From Chitinophagaceae bacterium (GTDB lineage: Bacteria > Bacteroidota > Bacteroidia > Chitinophagales > Chitinophagaceae): 64,000 nt of DNA. The stretch lies in NCBI GenBank assembly GCA_014879565.1, contig JACSRW010000043.1, positions 29,768 to 93,767 of the forward strand. The letters run 5' to 3'. Both the position numbers and the translations under genes were made by a program. This document shows positions 24,197 to 33,732 of this stretch, in pieces (position 1 is the first letter of the stretch; the number at the start of each line of letters is the position of its first letter). The notes beneath the pieces were generated by a model. That model saw only the letters and a list, made by a program, of their open reading frames with translations, did not search any database and was not told the DNA's origin.

Positions 24197-25849
24197 TCAG
24201 CTTCCGATTTTTGAATTGACGAGAGCCATAATCTCTGCTTCAGCAGCGATCGTCTGTTGTTCTATAGCTCTTCCCTTTTCCACTATTTCCGTCACAAATG
24301 CAGCATCCTGGTAACCGGTGGCATTGATCCGGACATTCATGAAAGCCCCGATTACAGCTGTCCGGGCACAGAGGGCACCCACGCCGGCATCGGTTACGGA
24401 ATTGGGATTGCCCTTTTCCACCATCGCCCGGATAACTTCCATGGAGCGGAAGGAAAGTTCCATAACCCGGAAGGGAATTTCCATTGCGAGCCGGGTTGCC
24501 TCCTGGATGGCCTGTGTGCGGATTTGTTTTTCAGTGTCGGTTGCTTTTGGTAACGCAAAGGCCTGCATAATCCGGTTAAATGCCAGGGTATCTTCATCTA
24601 CCAGCTGCAGCAATTCCTGTTTGATCGTTTCTGCCTTTTCCGCCCATTCGCTGAATTCCTCCCATCGCTCATCCCAGCCTTTTTTATGGGAGGATAAATT
24701 CGCCACCATTCCGGCCAGGGCGGTACCCAGGGCTGCAACAAAGGCAGATACAGAACCGCCTCCGGGCGCAGGACTTTCACTGGAGGTTAAATCCGCAAAG
24801 GCTGACAAGGTCAGGTTAACGAGTTTTCCGGCTGTTTTGTCCCTGAGCTGGTATTCAATTATCCGTTCCTCCGGGTTAAAGGGAGCGAGTTCATCCAGTC
24901 CCATTGACTTCACCGCGATTTTTATCAGTTCTTTTTCAGGCACCCCGGTGGATCGTTGTTGTTTCCGTAAGAAATATTTGCCGGCATCAGTAAGTGCCTG
25001 CAGGGGAACCAGTCCCACCAGTTCAGAACCCGTAACCCGTAAACCCCTGGCCTCCGCCTTGCGGCATACCTCATCAAAAGCGATATGCAGCGGGGTAACC
25101 CGGATATTGGTCAGGTTCATACTGATCTGCGCGATGCCATACTCTTCTATATACCAGCCAATCGCCTTCACACTTTTCAGACTGCCTGGTTTATTCACTT
25201 TAACTCCGTTCTCCAGTACGTTCCGTCCGGCTTCGCGAATATCGAATGCAACCGCATTGGCACGGCGGGTACTGGTAGTATTGAGATTTACATTATAGGC
25301 TATCAGGAAATCACGCGCTCCGATCACTGTTGCGCCACGGCGAATATCCATTTCTGCGGGACCGAAATCCGGTTTCCATTCCGGTTCATGAATTTTTTTA
25401 AAGAACCCTTCATACTCACCCGCCCGTATAACCGAAAGATTACTGCGTTTTTTATCCGGCTGGGCTTCTTCATAGAGATATACAGGCAGGGAAAGCTCCT
25501 CTCCCACCCGGCGGGCCAGTTTCCGGGCCCAGGCGGCGGTTTCTTCCATACTGATACCGGAAACCGGTATCAGCGGACAAACATCCGTCGCCCCCATCCG
25601 CGGGTGTTCTCCTTTATGCCGGCTCATATCAATCAGTTCACCGGCTTTCCGGATAGCCTGGAAAGCAGCTTCCACTACCGCTTCCGGATGACCAACAAAG
25701 GTCACGACGGTACGGTTGGTGGCTTTACCGGGATCCACATTGAGGAGGCGGACGCCTTCCACCGACTCAATCTGGCTGGTGATTTGTTTAATTACAGCAG
25801 GATCATTTCCTTCCGAAAAATTGGGAACACATTCAATCAGGGGCAGCAT
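24197..25849 (-). CDS. ftcD: Bifunctional glutamate formimidoyltransferase / formimidoyl-THF cyclodeaminase
   Basis: 550 residues, the fused eukaryote-like FTCD architecture. N-terminal transferase (IECVPNFSEGNDPAVIKQI, GHPEAVVEAAFQ, HPRMGATDVCPLIPV) covers about 1-330. The C-terminal cyclodeaminase is helical and holds SSESPAPGGGSVSAFVAALG (about 353-372). The enzyme moves the formimino group of formiminoglutamate to tetrahydrofolate and releases ammonia, the last step of histidine degradation to glutamate. Together with the downstream arginase-fold gene it offers two alternative ends to the same pathway. Confidence 0.94.
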   Translation of the reverse strand: MLPLIECVPNFSEGNDPAVIKQITSQIESVEGVRLLNVDPGKATNRTVVTFVGHPEAVVEAAFQAIRKAGELIDMSRHKGEHPRMGATDVCPLIPVSGISMEETAAWARKLARRVGEELSLPVYLYEEAQPDKKRSNLSVIRAGEYEGFFKKIHEPEWKPDFGPAEMDIRRGATVIGARDFLIAYNVNLNTTSTRRANAVAFDIREAGRNVLENGVKVNKPGSLKSVKAIGWYIEEYGIAQISMNLTNIRVTPLHIAFDEVCRKAEARGLRVTGSELVGLVPLQALTDAGKYFLRKQQRSTGVPEKELIKIAVKSMGLDELAPFNPEERIIEYQLRDKTAGKLVNLTLSAFADLTSSESPAPGGGSVSAFVAALGTALAGMVANLSSHKKGWDERWEEFSEWAEKAETIKQELLQLVDEDTLAFNRIMQAFALPKATDTEKQIRTQAIQEATRLAMEIPFRVMELSFRSMEVIRAMVEKGNPNSVTDAGVGALCARTAVIGAFMNVRINATGYQDAAFVTEIVEKGRAIEQQTIAAEAEIMALVNSKIGS

Positions 25850-25903
25850 GCAATTCGATTTGTATGCTAAGATATTGTTTGTACCCCGAATTACGGCTTC
25901 CTT

Positions 25904-27610
25904 TCAGAGATGGCCTTTTTTCAGTTCTTTCACCGCATAAGCACAGGCCCTGGCCGTAAGTGCCATATAGGTCAGCGATGGATTCTGGCAGGGGGACGAA
26001 GGCATACAGGAACCATCGGTGACGAAGAGATTTTTTATATCGTGCGACTGGTTCCATTTGTTCAATACGGCCTGCCGGGGGTCATTTCCCATTCTGGCCG
26101 TTCCCATTTCATGGATAACGGATCCGGGAATCATCCCGTAATCAAACCGGTTTACCCAGTCCATACCGGCCGCCTCCAGCATTTCAACGGCTGAATCCTG
26201 CATATCTTTCCGCATTTTCTTTTCATTCTCCCCGTATTCCATGCTGATGACCGGTAAGGGCAAACCCCATTTATCTTTTTTATCGGGGCTCAGACGTATC
26301 GTATTGGTAACTGCCGGCAGGGTTTCCCCATAAGCTTCAAAATAGGCAATCCATTCACCAGGATGTGTAAGCGCATCCTTCCAGTCCGCCCCGAGCCCGG
26401 CATTGTAAAAGCCGCGTGTCCAGTCAGACCGGCTGGTATAATTCTCGTACCCAAAACCGCGTAAATAATCCCGGTCATTAGTATGCAGATTTCGGAAACG
26501 GGGTATATACACACTGGCCGGCCGCTGCCCGTGATAATAATGATCCTGTAAACCGCTAAAGCCCCCCAGCGCGCCAATCATGGCATGATGATCCATCAGG
26601 TATTTGCCCAGCGCCCCGCTGCTGTTGGCCAGCCCGTCGGGATACTCAGGAGTAGCCGACTGCAGGAGAATCTGTGTACTGCCAATGGTGGAGGCATTGA
26701 GGAAAAGGAGACGGGCGTAAAATTCTGCCGGCTTCCCGTTCTCAGTATCAATAATTCTTACTCCTTTCACACGGTTCGTCCCGGGATCATACAGCAACCG
26801 CTCCACAATGGAAAATGGCCGGAGGGTCAGGTTGCCAGTCCTGGCCGCATCCGGCAGGGCTGCCGCATTGCTGGAATACGGCGCCCCGAATACACAGCCC
26901 CGGTAACATAGATTGCGGGCATGACAACGGCTGCGTCCGTTATGATCCCGGGTGAGTATAGCCATCCGGCCTATCACCAGGTCGCGTTCCGGAAATTTTT
27001 TCCGCATCCTTTCCCTGATCTGTTTCTCAAAAACATTCATTTCAAAAGGGGGCAGGAACTGTCCGTCTGGAATCTGCGGAATACCATCCCGGTTTCCGCT
27101 TATGCCTATATACCTTTCAATATGATCGTACCAGGGCGCCAGATCTGCATACCGGAGCGGCCAGTCAGTTCCGATTCCTTCTCTGGCATTGGCTTCAAAA
27201 TCCAGGTCACTCAACCGGTAACAATGTTTAGACCAAAGCAGGGAACGGCCGCCAAGCTGGTAACCCCGGTACCAGGCAAATGGCTTTTCCTGTATATACG
27301 GGTGATCTGCATCATTCACCAGGAAATGTTTACTGTCCTGACCGAATAAATACAGGTTCTTCTGTACAGAATAGGCTTCTTTCTCTTCCAGGGAAACCAT
27401 ATTCCGGAGAGGAAGTTCCCAGGGATCTTTCATCACGGTCGGATAATCCTTTATATGTTCCACCATCCGCCCCCTTTCCAGCACCAGCACTTTTAATCCG
27501 GCTTGTGTGAGTTCTTTGGCCGCCAACCCTCCGGTAATACCGGAACCGATTACAATGGCATCATAACTATTTTCTTTTTCAGCTTTTCCGAGTATATGAA
27601 AACCGGGCAT
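25904..27610 (-). CDS. GMC-family FAD-dependent oxidoreductase (module 1)
   Basis: 568 residues. FAD-binding VIGSGITGGLAAKEL (about 20-34), a Cys-containing segment CHARNLCYRGCVFGAPYSS (about 230-248) and a C-terminal GMC_oxred_C part with HEMGTARMG and NPSLTYMALTARACAYA. These enzymes oxidise sugars or alcohols and pass electrons to a small partner and a cytochrome. It lacks a signal peptide; export, if any, would rely on the partner's leader. It starts 10 nt after the stop of a gluconate 2-dehydrogenase subunit-3-like gene, so the two form a complex-encoding operon. Confidence 0.9.
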   Translation of the reverse strand: MPGFHILGKAEKENSYDAIVIGSGITGGLAAKELTQAGLKVLVLERGRMVEHIKDYPTVMKDPWELPLRNMVSLEEKEAYSVQKNLYLFGQDSKHFLVNDADHPYIQEKPFAWYRGYQLGGRSLLWSKHCYRLSDLDFEANAREGIGTDWPLRYADLAPWYDHIERYIGISGNRDGIPQIPDGQFLPPFEMNVFEKQIRERMRKKFPERDLVIGRMAILTRDHNGRSRCHARNLCYRGCVFGAPYSSNAAALPDAARTGNLTLRPFSIVERLLYDPGTNRVKGVRIIDTENGKPAEFYARLLFLNASTIGSTQILLQSATPEYPDGLANSSGALGKYLMDHHAMIGALGGFSGLQDHYYHGQRPASVYIPRFRNLHTNDRDYLRGFGYENYTSRSDWTRGFYNAGLGADWKDALTHPGEWIAYFEAYGETLPAVTNTIRLSPDKKDKWGLPLPVISMEYGENEKKMRKDMQDSAVEMLEAAGMDWVNRFDYGMIPGSVIHEMGTARMGNDPRQAVLNKWNQSHDIKNLFVTDGSCMPSSPCQNPSLTYMALTARACAYAVKELKKGHL

Positions 27611-27620
27611 GATCCGTTAA

Positions 27621-28172
27621 TTAGAAATGAAGACTGGTATTTGCGTTATTCAGGGTTTCCGGTCCGGCCGGAATATCCGCTTTCCATTCATCCGGCACTT
27701 TGGTATAAAGAGCGGCTTTCACAGACCCTTGTTCAGAGGTGAAAAATCCGATCAGCGTGAATTTTTTAAAATCCCTGAACCAGCGTTCCTGCTCCCGGTT
27801 CGCAAAGGCGTTTTTATCCAGTTCAGTAATCCGCTTTACCTTTTCAGCCGAAGCTAAACGATCCCAGCCGGATGCCGTTTCCTTTAAACCCTTCCGCAGG
27901 GCTGTCTGTTCTTCTTCGGTTATACATAGCCGGTACACCTGATCCAGCAGCACCGGTGTGAATACCTGTGTGGCCGAAGGGGTACCGGTTTCGGGTATAA
28001 TTATATCCGTGATTTCGGTGACCAGCCGGTATTCCGGTTCCGTAAAGAAGAGCGGTGTATACCCTTGTATATCCCCGTTCCGGCAGGAAGCCAGAAAATG
28101 GCTCAGTACGGAAGGAAAAAGCAGGGGCCCGCCGATAAATCCCATGTTCTTCAGCAGCTCTCTTCTGTCCAT
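27621..28172 (-). CDS. Gluconate 2-dehydrogenase subunit 3 family protein (module 1)
   Basis: 183 residues. The leader MDRRELLKNMGFIGG...FLASC has twin-Arg character followed by a hydrophobic run and Cys near residue 30. The body has the family's ITDIIIPETGTPSA and a C-terminal FKKFTLIGFFTSEQG strand. Subunit 3 is a small periplasmic companion of GMC dehydrogenases. The start at 28172 is chosen; an upstream TTG at 28196 is in frame but breaks the signal. A paralogue sits at 42846 next to its own GMC enzyme. Confidence 0.85.
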   Translation of the reverse strand: MDRRELLKNMGFIGGPLLFPSVLSHFLASCRNGDIQGYTPLFFTEPEYRLVTEITDIIIPETGTPSATQVFTPVLLDQVYRLCITEEEQTALRKGLKETASGWDRLASAEKVKRITELDKNAFANREQERWFRDFKKFTLIGFFTSEQGSVKAALYTKVPDEWKADIPAGPETLNNANTSLHF

Positions 28173-28252
28173 CTTTATATTATTCAGTATTGCCAAATGT
28201 ACCGGTTTCCAGACAGGAAATACCTGATTAAAATCGTTAACAGTGCGGATTA

Positions 28253-30322
28253 TTATTTATCATCATCCGTTACGGTACCTGAACCGGACAGCGGTCTGTA
28301 AAGAACGGAAGCTGCCGGTCGCGGGGGCAGGAAAAACTCACGGGGATGACGGAAGAAATACCGGAAAATGATCCGCACAAGACGGGGATACTGTGAAAGG
28401 TGTATGCCCCGTGATTTTATGGCCACGATAAACGCAAGGGTAAAGCTGATGGCAAAGTTAAAAAAACCGATACCGGCCACGCCTGCCAGTACACCCAGCA
28501 TAAACTGGGGAGGCAACTGGTCCAGCCCTAAACCATACATCCCAATGGATACATTCCCGGAAGCGATGGTGATATGCCGGATATCAAAAGGGATACCGAA
28601 AATTTTACCCACAACACCTGAAAAGCCGAGGAAAAAACCAAGGGCGAGACTGCCCGCGATAGCACCGGTGTTCCTTTCTGTAAAATTAGCCAGCCATGCC
28701 AGTCTTCCGGAAGAAAGGGAAACATTGAGTAAGGGATGTCTTAACAGCCGTTCCCGGATACGCCCGTAACGTATTTTATTTTGCCAGTACCCAGCAATAA
28801 TACCGCTGGCAAAGAGGAATACGCCGGTAAAGCAGGCATACAAAAGAGAGGGACTGCGCCACAAATGCTGGTCTTTCAGTAACCGGAATGCGGCCTCTCC
28901 TTCGCTGATCTTTTGTCCGGACAGCTGATGCCAGGCCCAGGCCAGCAAAAAAGTTACCGGAAACACAATAACGAGGTTGCCGAAAAAGGAAGCAAGCTGA
29001 CTGCGTGAAACCCTGGCCACCGTTGCCGCCAGTCCTTCAAGATCCGGCTCTCCCTCCGTTTTTCTGACATCCAGTGAGGCCGCTACCGCACTTGCGGTAA
29101 AAGCCGGCTGCTTGGTTGCCAGGGTGGAATTCGTCTGCTCTATCAGAATAAAGCCTGCGCTGTAGTTCACACTGTACAGGAAACCGAGGGGAAAGGGAGC
29201 CAGCTTAAGTTTACCGATCAGATTTTTAGCGATAGCGGTAAAACATATAATCAGCCCGCCCCACATGGCGCTGCGCAGCATTTTGAAAAATTCGCCGCGT
29301 GTTTCCGTGATGTATTTATGTCCTTTATGGCCCTTATGTTCGGCTATCTGGTAGGCGATATAGCCCAGTCCCTGTGACAGGAATTCAAGGATACTGTTTT
29401 TCCTTTTTTCATTCCGCACAAGCATCCGGAAAATATCCGTGAGCCTTCCGGCATCAAAATGGGTATCGGCATCCAGTACATCTGCGATCAGTTGCATCCG
29501 CTCCAGCCGGTTATTGAGTATCAGAAGCAGATAGGTTTGCTGGAGGCTGGCGCCGTTTTCCGAATGACTTTCCTGTATGTACTCCACCAGGCGGTAACAG
29601 TCCTTTATCTGCTCTTTCAGGAATCCGGAAGCTTCAAGCATTACCGCGTCGCTTTCATCCGCCTGTAAAGCTTTTCCCAAAGCCTGCACAGCCTGATGCT
29701 GTCCGACAAAAGCATTGTCGGTATCCCTGATAGCTTCCGGCAGGTAATGAAGCACTTCCCTTTCCAGTCCCAGTTGCGCTACCTGAAAGGATAAGGTGCG
29801 CAGCGCACGCATCAGATCCGTTTTTATACGTTTGTCTGTACCCTTTATCCGGAAGCCGGTTGTTTCAAAAAAACGGATCCAGGAGGAGCGGGAAATGGCT
29901 TCCACCCATTTATAATCCGTCTTTTTAAAAAAGATACTGTTCAGCACATAAAGAAAATCCGTCTCATCCTGGAGCGGAGGAATAATTTTATGCTTGAGCC
30001 GGTTAGATAATTCCTGCCAGAATCCGCGTGATAACGGTATACCGCTTTCTGTAATGGCCGATTGAAGTTTGCTGTTGATCAGTTGGGAATAGATGGCCTG
30101 TTGCAGACATCGGAGCAGGGCAGGATGTGCCTGGAGCTTGTCAATCACAACTCCCATATTTTTTTCCGCGTCCCGGTTCTTACGGCCCGGCTTGGGACGA
30201 ATTTCCCCGAAAAAAGAAACCAGGAATTCCTTTCCTTCCGTCCGCTGATCCGGGAATATAACCCGTTCCTCCCGGATTACCTGGTCAAGAAAGCCTTCAG
30301 TATTTTTCCGAAACCTGAACAT
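28253..30322 (-). CDS. Gcr-family membrane protein (annotated elsewhere as site-specific recombinase)
   Basis: 689 residues. The N-terminal half (1-330) is helical and soluble. The C-terminal half has several hydrophobic segments (MWGGLIICFTAIAKNLIG, LVIVFPVTFLLAWAWH, LLYACFTGVFLFASGIIAGY, GAIAGSLALGFFLGFSG, MLGVLAGVAGIGFFNFAISF). It matches PF10136, whose name 'site-specific recombinase, Gcr' derives from a Neisseria locus. There is no tyrosine or serine recombinase motif here and a membrane role is far more likely. Neighbours do not suggest a pathway. Confidence 0.8.
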   Translation of the reverse strand: MFRFRKNTEGFLDQVIREERVIFPDQRTEGKEFLVSFFGEIRPKPGRKNRDAEKNMGVVIDKLQAHPALLRCLQQAIYSQLINSKLQSAITESGIPLSRGFWQELSNRLKHKIIPPLQDETDFLYVLNSIFFKKTDYKWVEAISRSSWIRFFETTGFRIKGTDKRIKTDLMRALRTLSFQVAQLGLEREVLHYLPEAIRDTDNAFVGQHQAVQALGKALQADESDAVMLEASGFLKEQIKDCYRLVEYIQESHSENGASLQQTYLLLILNNRLERMQLIADVLDADTHFDAGRLTDIFRMLVRNEKRKNSILEFLSQGLGYIAYQIAEHKGHKGHKYITETRGEFFKMLRSAMWGGLIICFTAIAKNLIGKLKLAPFPLGFLYSVNYSAGFILIEQTNSTLATKQPAFTASAVAASLDVRKTEGEPDLEGLAATVARVSRSQLASFFGNLVIVFPVTFLLAWAWHQLSGQKISEGEAAFRLLKDQHLWRSPSLLYACFTGVFLFASGIIAGYWQNKIRYGRIRERLLRHPLLNVSLSSGRLAWLANFTERNTGAIAGSLALGFFLGFSGVVGKIFGIPFDIRHITIASGNVSIGMYGLGLDQLPPQFMLGVLAGVAGIGFFNFAISFTLAFIVAIKSRGIHLSQYPRLVRIIFRYFFRHPREFFLPPRPAASVLYRPLSGSGTVTDDDK

Positions 30323-30368
30323 GGGTCCGAAAATACGATTTCACTTTTGCTTCCCGGTAAACTGAATG

Positions 30369-30755
30369 TTAATAGTCAAGGCGTACAACAGTGCCCCCCA
30401 CAGTGGGGCTGTCTTTACAGATACAACTGTATGTATAGGATCGGGCCGTTGTGGCGATAATCCGGTATGTATAATGTGCCCTGTTCCATTTACGCCGCTC
30501 CCGGATATTGGTCCATACCTGTGTCAGCCTGTATTCACATTCATTCAGCCAGAGAATACGGAACTTCACGGTCTTGCCTGTTTTCTTATTAGTTTCTGTC
30601 TGTCTTTTTCCATTCCGGCTGAGTTCCCAGGTTATATTGTTTTCATCTGTATATAAAAAATTGCCGGACCGGAAGGAACTGCAGGGTTCCGTTATCTGGG
30701 TTTTACCTTGCGTAATAGCAAAGCAAAACATACATAGCAGCAGGGTATATTTCAT
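30369..30755 (-). CDS. Small secreted protein, unknown function
   Basis: 128 residues with a signal peptide (MKYTLLLCMFCFAITQGKTQ). The mature part has four Cys (CSSF, NECEY, SCICKD) and a pattern FRSGNFLYTDENNITWELSRNG ... GKTVKFRILWLNECEYRL typical of small beta-barrel lipocalin-like domains in Bacteroidota. The ATG overlaps the hutI stop as ATGA, so it is translationally coupled to hutI. The reason for coupling to a histidine-degradation enzyme is unclear. I do not recognise the family with confidence. Confidence 0.65.
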   Translation of the reverse strand: MKYTLLLCMFCFAITQGKTQITEPCSSFRSGNFLYTDENNITWELSRNGKRQTETNKKTGKTVKFRILWLNECEYRLTQVWTNIRERRKWNRAHYTYRIIATTARSYTYSCICKDSPTVGGTVVRLDY

Positions 30756-31993
30756 AACCATTCTCCGTTTAGCATGACTTTATCAATGTGCGACTGACCA
30801 AAAGCATAAAACAGGTATGCCAGGCCGGGAACCTGTTTGGTCAGTATAAAACTGGCTTTTTTCCCGGCAACCAGGCTCCCGTAATCCTTTTGCAGCTCCA
30901 GCGCAAACGCTCCGTTGAGCGTTGCGGCATTGATCACTTCTTCCGGCAGCATTCTCATCTGAATACAGCTCATTGCTGCTACCAGGTTCATATTACCACT
31001 GGGGGATGAACCGGGATTATAATCTGTAGCCAAAGCGATGGCGCAACCGGCATCAATCAGCTGCCTGGCGGGCTGGTAAGGCATCCGCAGAAAAAAGGCC
31101 GCGGTCGGCAATAAAGTGCCAATAGTATCAGAACCGGCCAGCGAGCGGACAGCCTCCTCATCCATACTTTCCAGGTGATCCACACTGATGGCGCCCAGTT
31201 TTACCCCGGTCTGTACTCCGCCGGACGCATGCAGCTGGTTGGCATGGATACGGGGCTTTAACCCAACAGCCATGCCGGCAAGACAGATTTTTTCCGTTTC
31301 TTCCGGCGAAAAAAAACCTTCCTCACAAAACACATCAATATAATCAGCCAGCTTTTCCCCGGCAATCAGCGGCAGCATTTCTTCGGTAAGCAGCCGGATA
31401 TATCCTTCATGATTTTCCTTGTATGCGGGGGGATAGGTATGAGCGCCCAGGAAACTGGCTTTGATGGCCACCGGTGACTCTTCTTTCAGTTTTTTTATAA
31501 CCCGCAGCATCCGGATCTCACCTTCGGTGGTCAGGCCGTATCCGCTTTTGATTTCCACCACCCCTGTGCCCATCCGGCTTATTTCATCCAGTCGTTTACG
31601 CGATTCATTTAACAAATCTGATTCGGACATGGCCTGCAGCTTTGCCGCAGAATTGAGTATGCCCCCTCCTTTTGCCGCAATCTCCGCGTAACTGAGCCCC
31701 TTTATTTTATCAATGAACTCCTCTTCCCGGCTGGCCGGAAACACAAGATGGGTATGACTGTCGCACCAGGCCGGCAGCAGCAGTTGCCCGGATGCATCTG
31801 TAACGGTTGAGAAATGACCTTCCCGGTAAGGAAGCTCATTCATGGAACCGGTAGCCGCTATGATACCGTCTTCAATTATCATATACGCATCAGGTATACA
31901 GGGCAATTCCTGCATTTCTTTTCCCCTGAGCGGTTTTTCCGTTGAACGGGTGTTCACCAATAACCGGATATTTTGTATTAAGGTGGCTGCCAT
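30752..31993 (-). CDS. hutI: Imidazolonepropionase
   Basis: 413 residues, usual length. Amidohydrolase metal motifs: CDSHTHLVF (about 79-87), HANQLHASGG (about 250), and ATDYNPGSSPSGN (about 325). The enzyme hydrolyses imidazolone-5-propionate to formiminoglutamate, the substrate for FTCD or formimidoylglutamase upstream at 23110-25849. The start at 31993 (MAATLIQN) fits the family; the frame extends 13 codons further. hutH and hutU are not within this window. Confidence 0.94.
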   Translation of the reverse strand: MAATLIQNIRLLVNTRSTEKPLRGKEMQELPCIPDAYMIIEDGIIAATGSMNELPYREGHFSTVTDASGQLLLPAWCDSHTHLVFPASREEEFIDKIKGLSYAEIAAKGGGILNSAAKLQAMSESDLLNESRKRLDEISRMGTGVVEIKSGYGLTTEGEIRMLRVIKKLKEESPVAIKASFLGAHTYPPAYKENHEGYIRLLTEEMLPLIAGEKLADYIDVFCEEGFFSPEETEKICLAGMAVGLKPRIHANQLHASGGVQTGVKLGAISVDHLESMDEEAVRSLAGSDTIGTLLPTAAFFLRMPYQPARQLIDAGCAIALATDYNPGSSPSGNMNLVAAMSCIQMRMLPEEVINAATLNGAFALELQKDYGSLVAGKKASFILTKQVPGLAYLFYAFGQSHIDKVMLNGEWL

Positions 31994-32035
31994 CAGCACT
32001 AAATTAAACGGAAAAAAGCAAGTGGCATACAAAAA

Positions 32036-32064
32036 AGCCCGTGGTAAATTCCACGGGCCTTTTT
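32036..32064 (-). terminator. Terminator between the lipoprotein gene and hutI
   Basis: Stem GCCCGTGG (32037-32044), loop TAAATT, CCACGGGC (32051-32058), with A-run to the left, which is U-run on the minus strand. Confidence 0.85.
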
Positions 32065-32084
32065 ATTATGAGTTAAAAGGAGTT

Positions 32085-33017
32085 TTAATAAGGCAGGATG
32101 ACGGTACGGGTGTTGCCGCCCTGGCCGGTCCATTCCACTTTCATATAATAGTTGCTGTTTCCCGGACAAGCGGTCGGGTTGCCGGCAGCATCCAGACCGA
32201 AAGTAGTGGATGCGGTATAGGCAGGGGTGGTATGTACCACTTTACCTGATCCGACACGGAAGGCGCAATCCTGACGAAGCACTACAGGCTGGTCAATACG
32301 GGTTGTGAAAGTCCGGCCGAAACGGTTTGTTCCCCACTCTGTAATACCGGTAACACCATTTTCGCTGTGTAGTCCGTTGATGGTGATCACCACCCCATTG
32401 CTGTAGGTATAAACCCGCTGACGGGCTACCTGCCAGGTGCGTTGGGTGCCGTTATCAAAAGTGACGGACATATTGCTGCTGGTGGCAGTGTGGGTGATAT
32501 TGTTCAGGTTGGGCAGGTTAATAAGCAGTCCACCACTGACATTGGTATATGTCATAGTGCCGTTAAATGTCAGACTCTTATTATCCCGCACACGGGTTAC
32601 TTTATAGTTCTGGAAAGTCAGGCTTACCGATGCACCCGGCTGGTTCCAGCGTGTACCCTGGGGCATGGAAAGTATGATGACACCGGTACGGGTCCGGTTA
32701 CCCAGGCAATTGGTACCGTCAAATGTTACTGTGATGGTGCGCGGATTGCCACTGGTGTCAACAACCACCGTCGCATCACAGAAAAGGGATTGCAGATCAC
32801 CGGGTTTACCGGTAAAACCGGCAGTCAGTTCAAGTACAGTATTCGCATCATTGGCTGCAGCATCGGCTTCGGCAGAGAAGCGGGACTGATCATCGGAGTG
32901 TGTGGAGGTTTCAGCGCTTAAATCTTCATTGCTGGTACTGCCTTCCTTTTTACAGGAACTGAAGAAAAGAGTCAGTGCCAGCAGGCTGAAAGCAGCAGAG
33001 AAAATACGGAGTTTCAT
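32085..33017 (-). CDS. Putative outer-membrane lipoprotein, unknown function
   Basis: 310 residues. Type II signal LALTLFFSSCKKEG (Cys about 21) followed by an acidic linker (SNEDLSAETSTHSDDQ), then a Thr/Asn-rich beta-rich domain with repeated strands (TITVTFDGTNCLGNRTRTG, SLTFNGTMTYTNVSGG). The Ser immediately before and Lys after the Cys fit a surface-exposed Bacteroidota lipoprotein, but this is inference. Low-complexity Thr/Asn composition suggests an adhesin-like surface protein. It is a single-gene unit with its own terminator. Confidence 0.65.
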   Translation of the reverse strand: MKLRIFSAAFSLLALTLFFSSCKKEGSTSNEDLSAETSTHSDDQSRFSAEADAAANDANTVLELTAGFTGKPGDLQSLFCDATVVVDTSGNPRTITVTFDGTNCLGNRTRTGVIILSMPQGTRWNQPGASVSLTFQNYKVTRVRDNKSLTFNGTMTYTNVSGGLLINLPNLNNITHTATSSNMSVTFDNGTQRTWQVARQRVYTYSNGVVITINGLHSENGVTGITEWGTNRFGRTFTTRIDQPVVLRQDCAFRVGSGKVVHTTPAYTASTTFGLDAAGNPTACPGNSNYYMKVEWTGQGGNTRTVILPY

Positions 33018-33213
33018 AATCGGGGTTTAGATTTATAAATGGCTATCAGGTTAACGGTACATAGACCTTCACCGGTCTTCCGGGTTTAAAATAAAAACCG
33101 GAAAGCCGGAAAAAATAGTCTTCCGCCTTAAAAAACGTATTAATAAAAGAAATAGTGCCTGCAACGAATGGAAAAAATACGCTGCCTGCCTGTAGATATA
33201 CGAAGGAATTTCA

Positions 33214-33732
33214 TCAGAGCCTTTTAGCCAGCAGCCAGTCGGTCTGTTTATCATTCCCCAGCAGAAAGGTATGCTCCCCGAATTTTTCAAAACCCCATTG
33301 CCGGTAAAAGCGGATGGCTTTTTCATTTTTTTCCCAGACTCCCAGCCAGAGCAGGCGGGCATTGAGTGACAAAGCGAGATCAATAGCTGCCTGCATCAGG
33401 ATTTTACCCCCTCCCTTCCCCTGCCCGGACTGTCGGATATAAATCCGGGCAAGTTCGGCAGCCGGTGTGCCGGGAAATTCTTCCAGATCGGCCCTTTTCT
33501 TAAGTTTCAGGTAACCCAGGGGGTGTTCCTCATCCATCAGCAGGAGAAAAATATTTTCAGCCTGTTCCACTTCACGCATCAGGGACTCCCGGGTAAACTG
33601 TTCAGCCATGAATTTATCCATATCCTCCTTCGTATTGAAGGGGGCAAAGGTATCATAGAATGTCTCCCGGCTGATATCAGCGATCAGGGCTGCGTCACCC
33701 GGCTGAGCCGTTTTAATTTTAAGTTCAGACAA
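33214..33732 (-). CDS. GNAT-family N-acetyltransferase
   Basis: 172 residues. The acetyl-CoA-binding Q/R-x-x-G-x-G/A motif appears as RQSGQGKGGGKILMQAA (about 97-113), followed by ARLLWLGVWEKNEKAIRFYRQWGFEKFGEH, the typical GNAT C-terminal strands. The substrate (amine or protein N-terminus) is not predictable. The only in-frame start before a stop codon is TTG at 33732, directly before the conserved N-terminus SELKIKTAQPGDAALI; no ATG exists. Confidence 0.88.
   Translation of the reverse strand: MSELKIKTAQPGDAALIADISRETFYDTFAPFNTKEDMDKFMAEQFTRESLMREVEQAENIFLLLMDEEHPLGYLKLKKRADLEEFPGTPAAELARIYIRQSGQGKGGGKILMQAAIDLALSLNARLLWLGVWEKNEKAIRFYRQWGFEKFGEHTFLLGNDKQTDWLLAKRL

Noticed and set aside
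24318..25298. 326-codon plus-strand frame opposite ftcD
   Set aside because: Ser-rich nonsense translation antisense to a clear FTCD; no promoter or start context.
29316..29345. KGHKGHK-coding stretch as another short-period repeat insertion
   Set aside because: The segment aligns with the normal AEH-K-x-EHYIT part of the family, so it is ordinary coding sequence.
28253..30322. Mobile-element reading of the Gcr 'site-specific recombinase'
   Set aside because: No integrase or resolvase motif, no terminal repeats, no att-like duplications; the protein is a membrane protein.
33066..33120. Terminator-like hairpin between the lipoprotein and GNAT genes (TTCCGGGTTT / AAACCGGAA)
   Set aside because: Large A/T loop with mismatches and no proper U tract on the relevant strand; position far from the GNAT stop.
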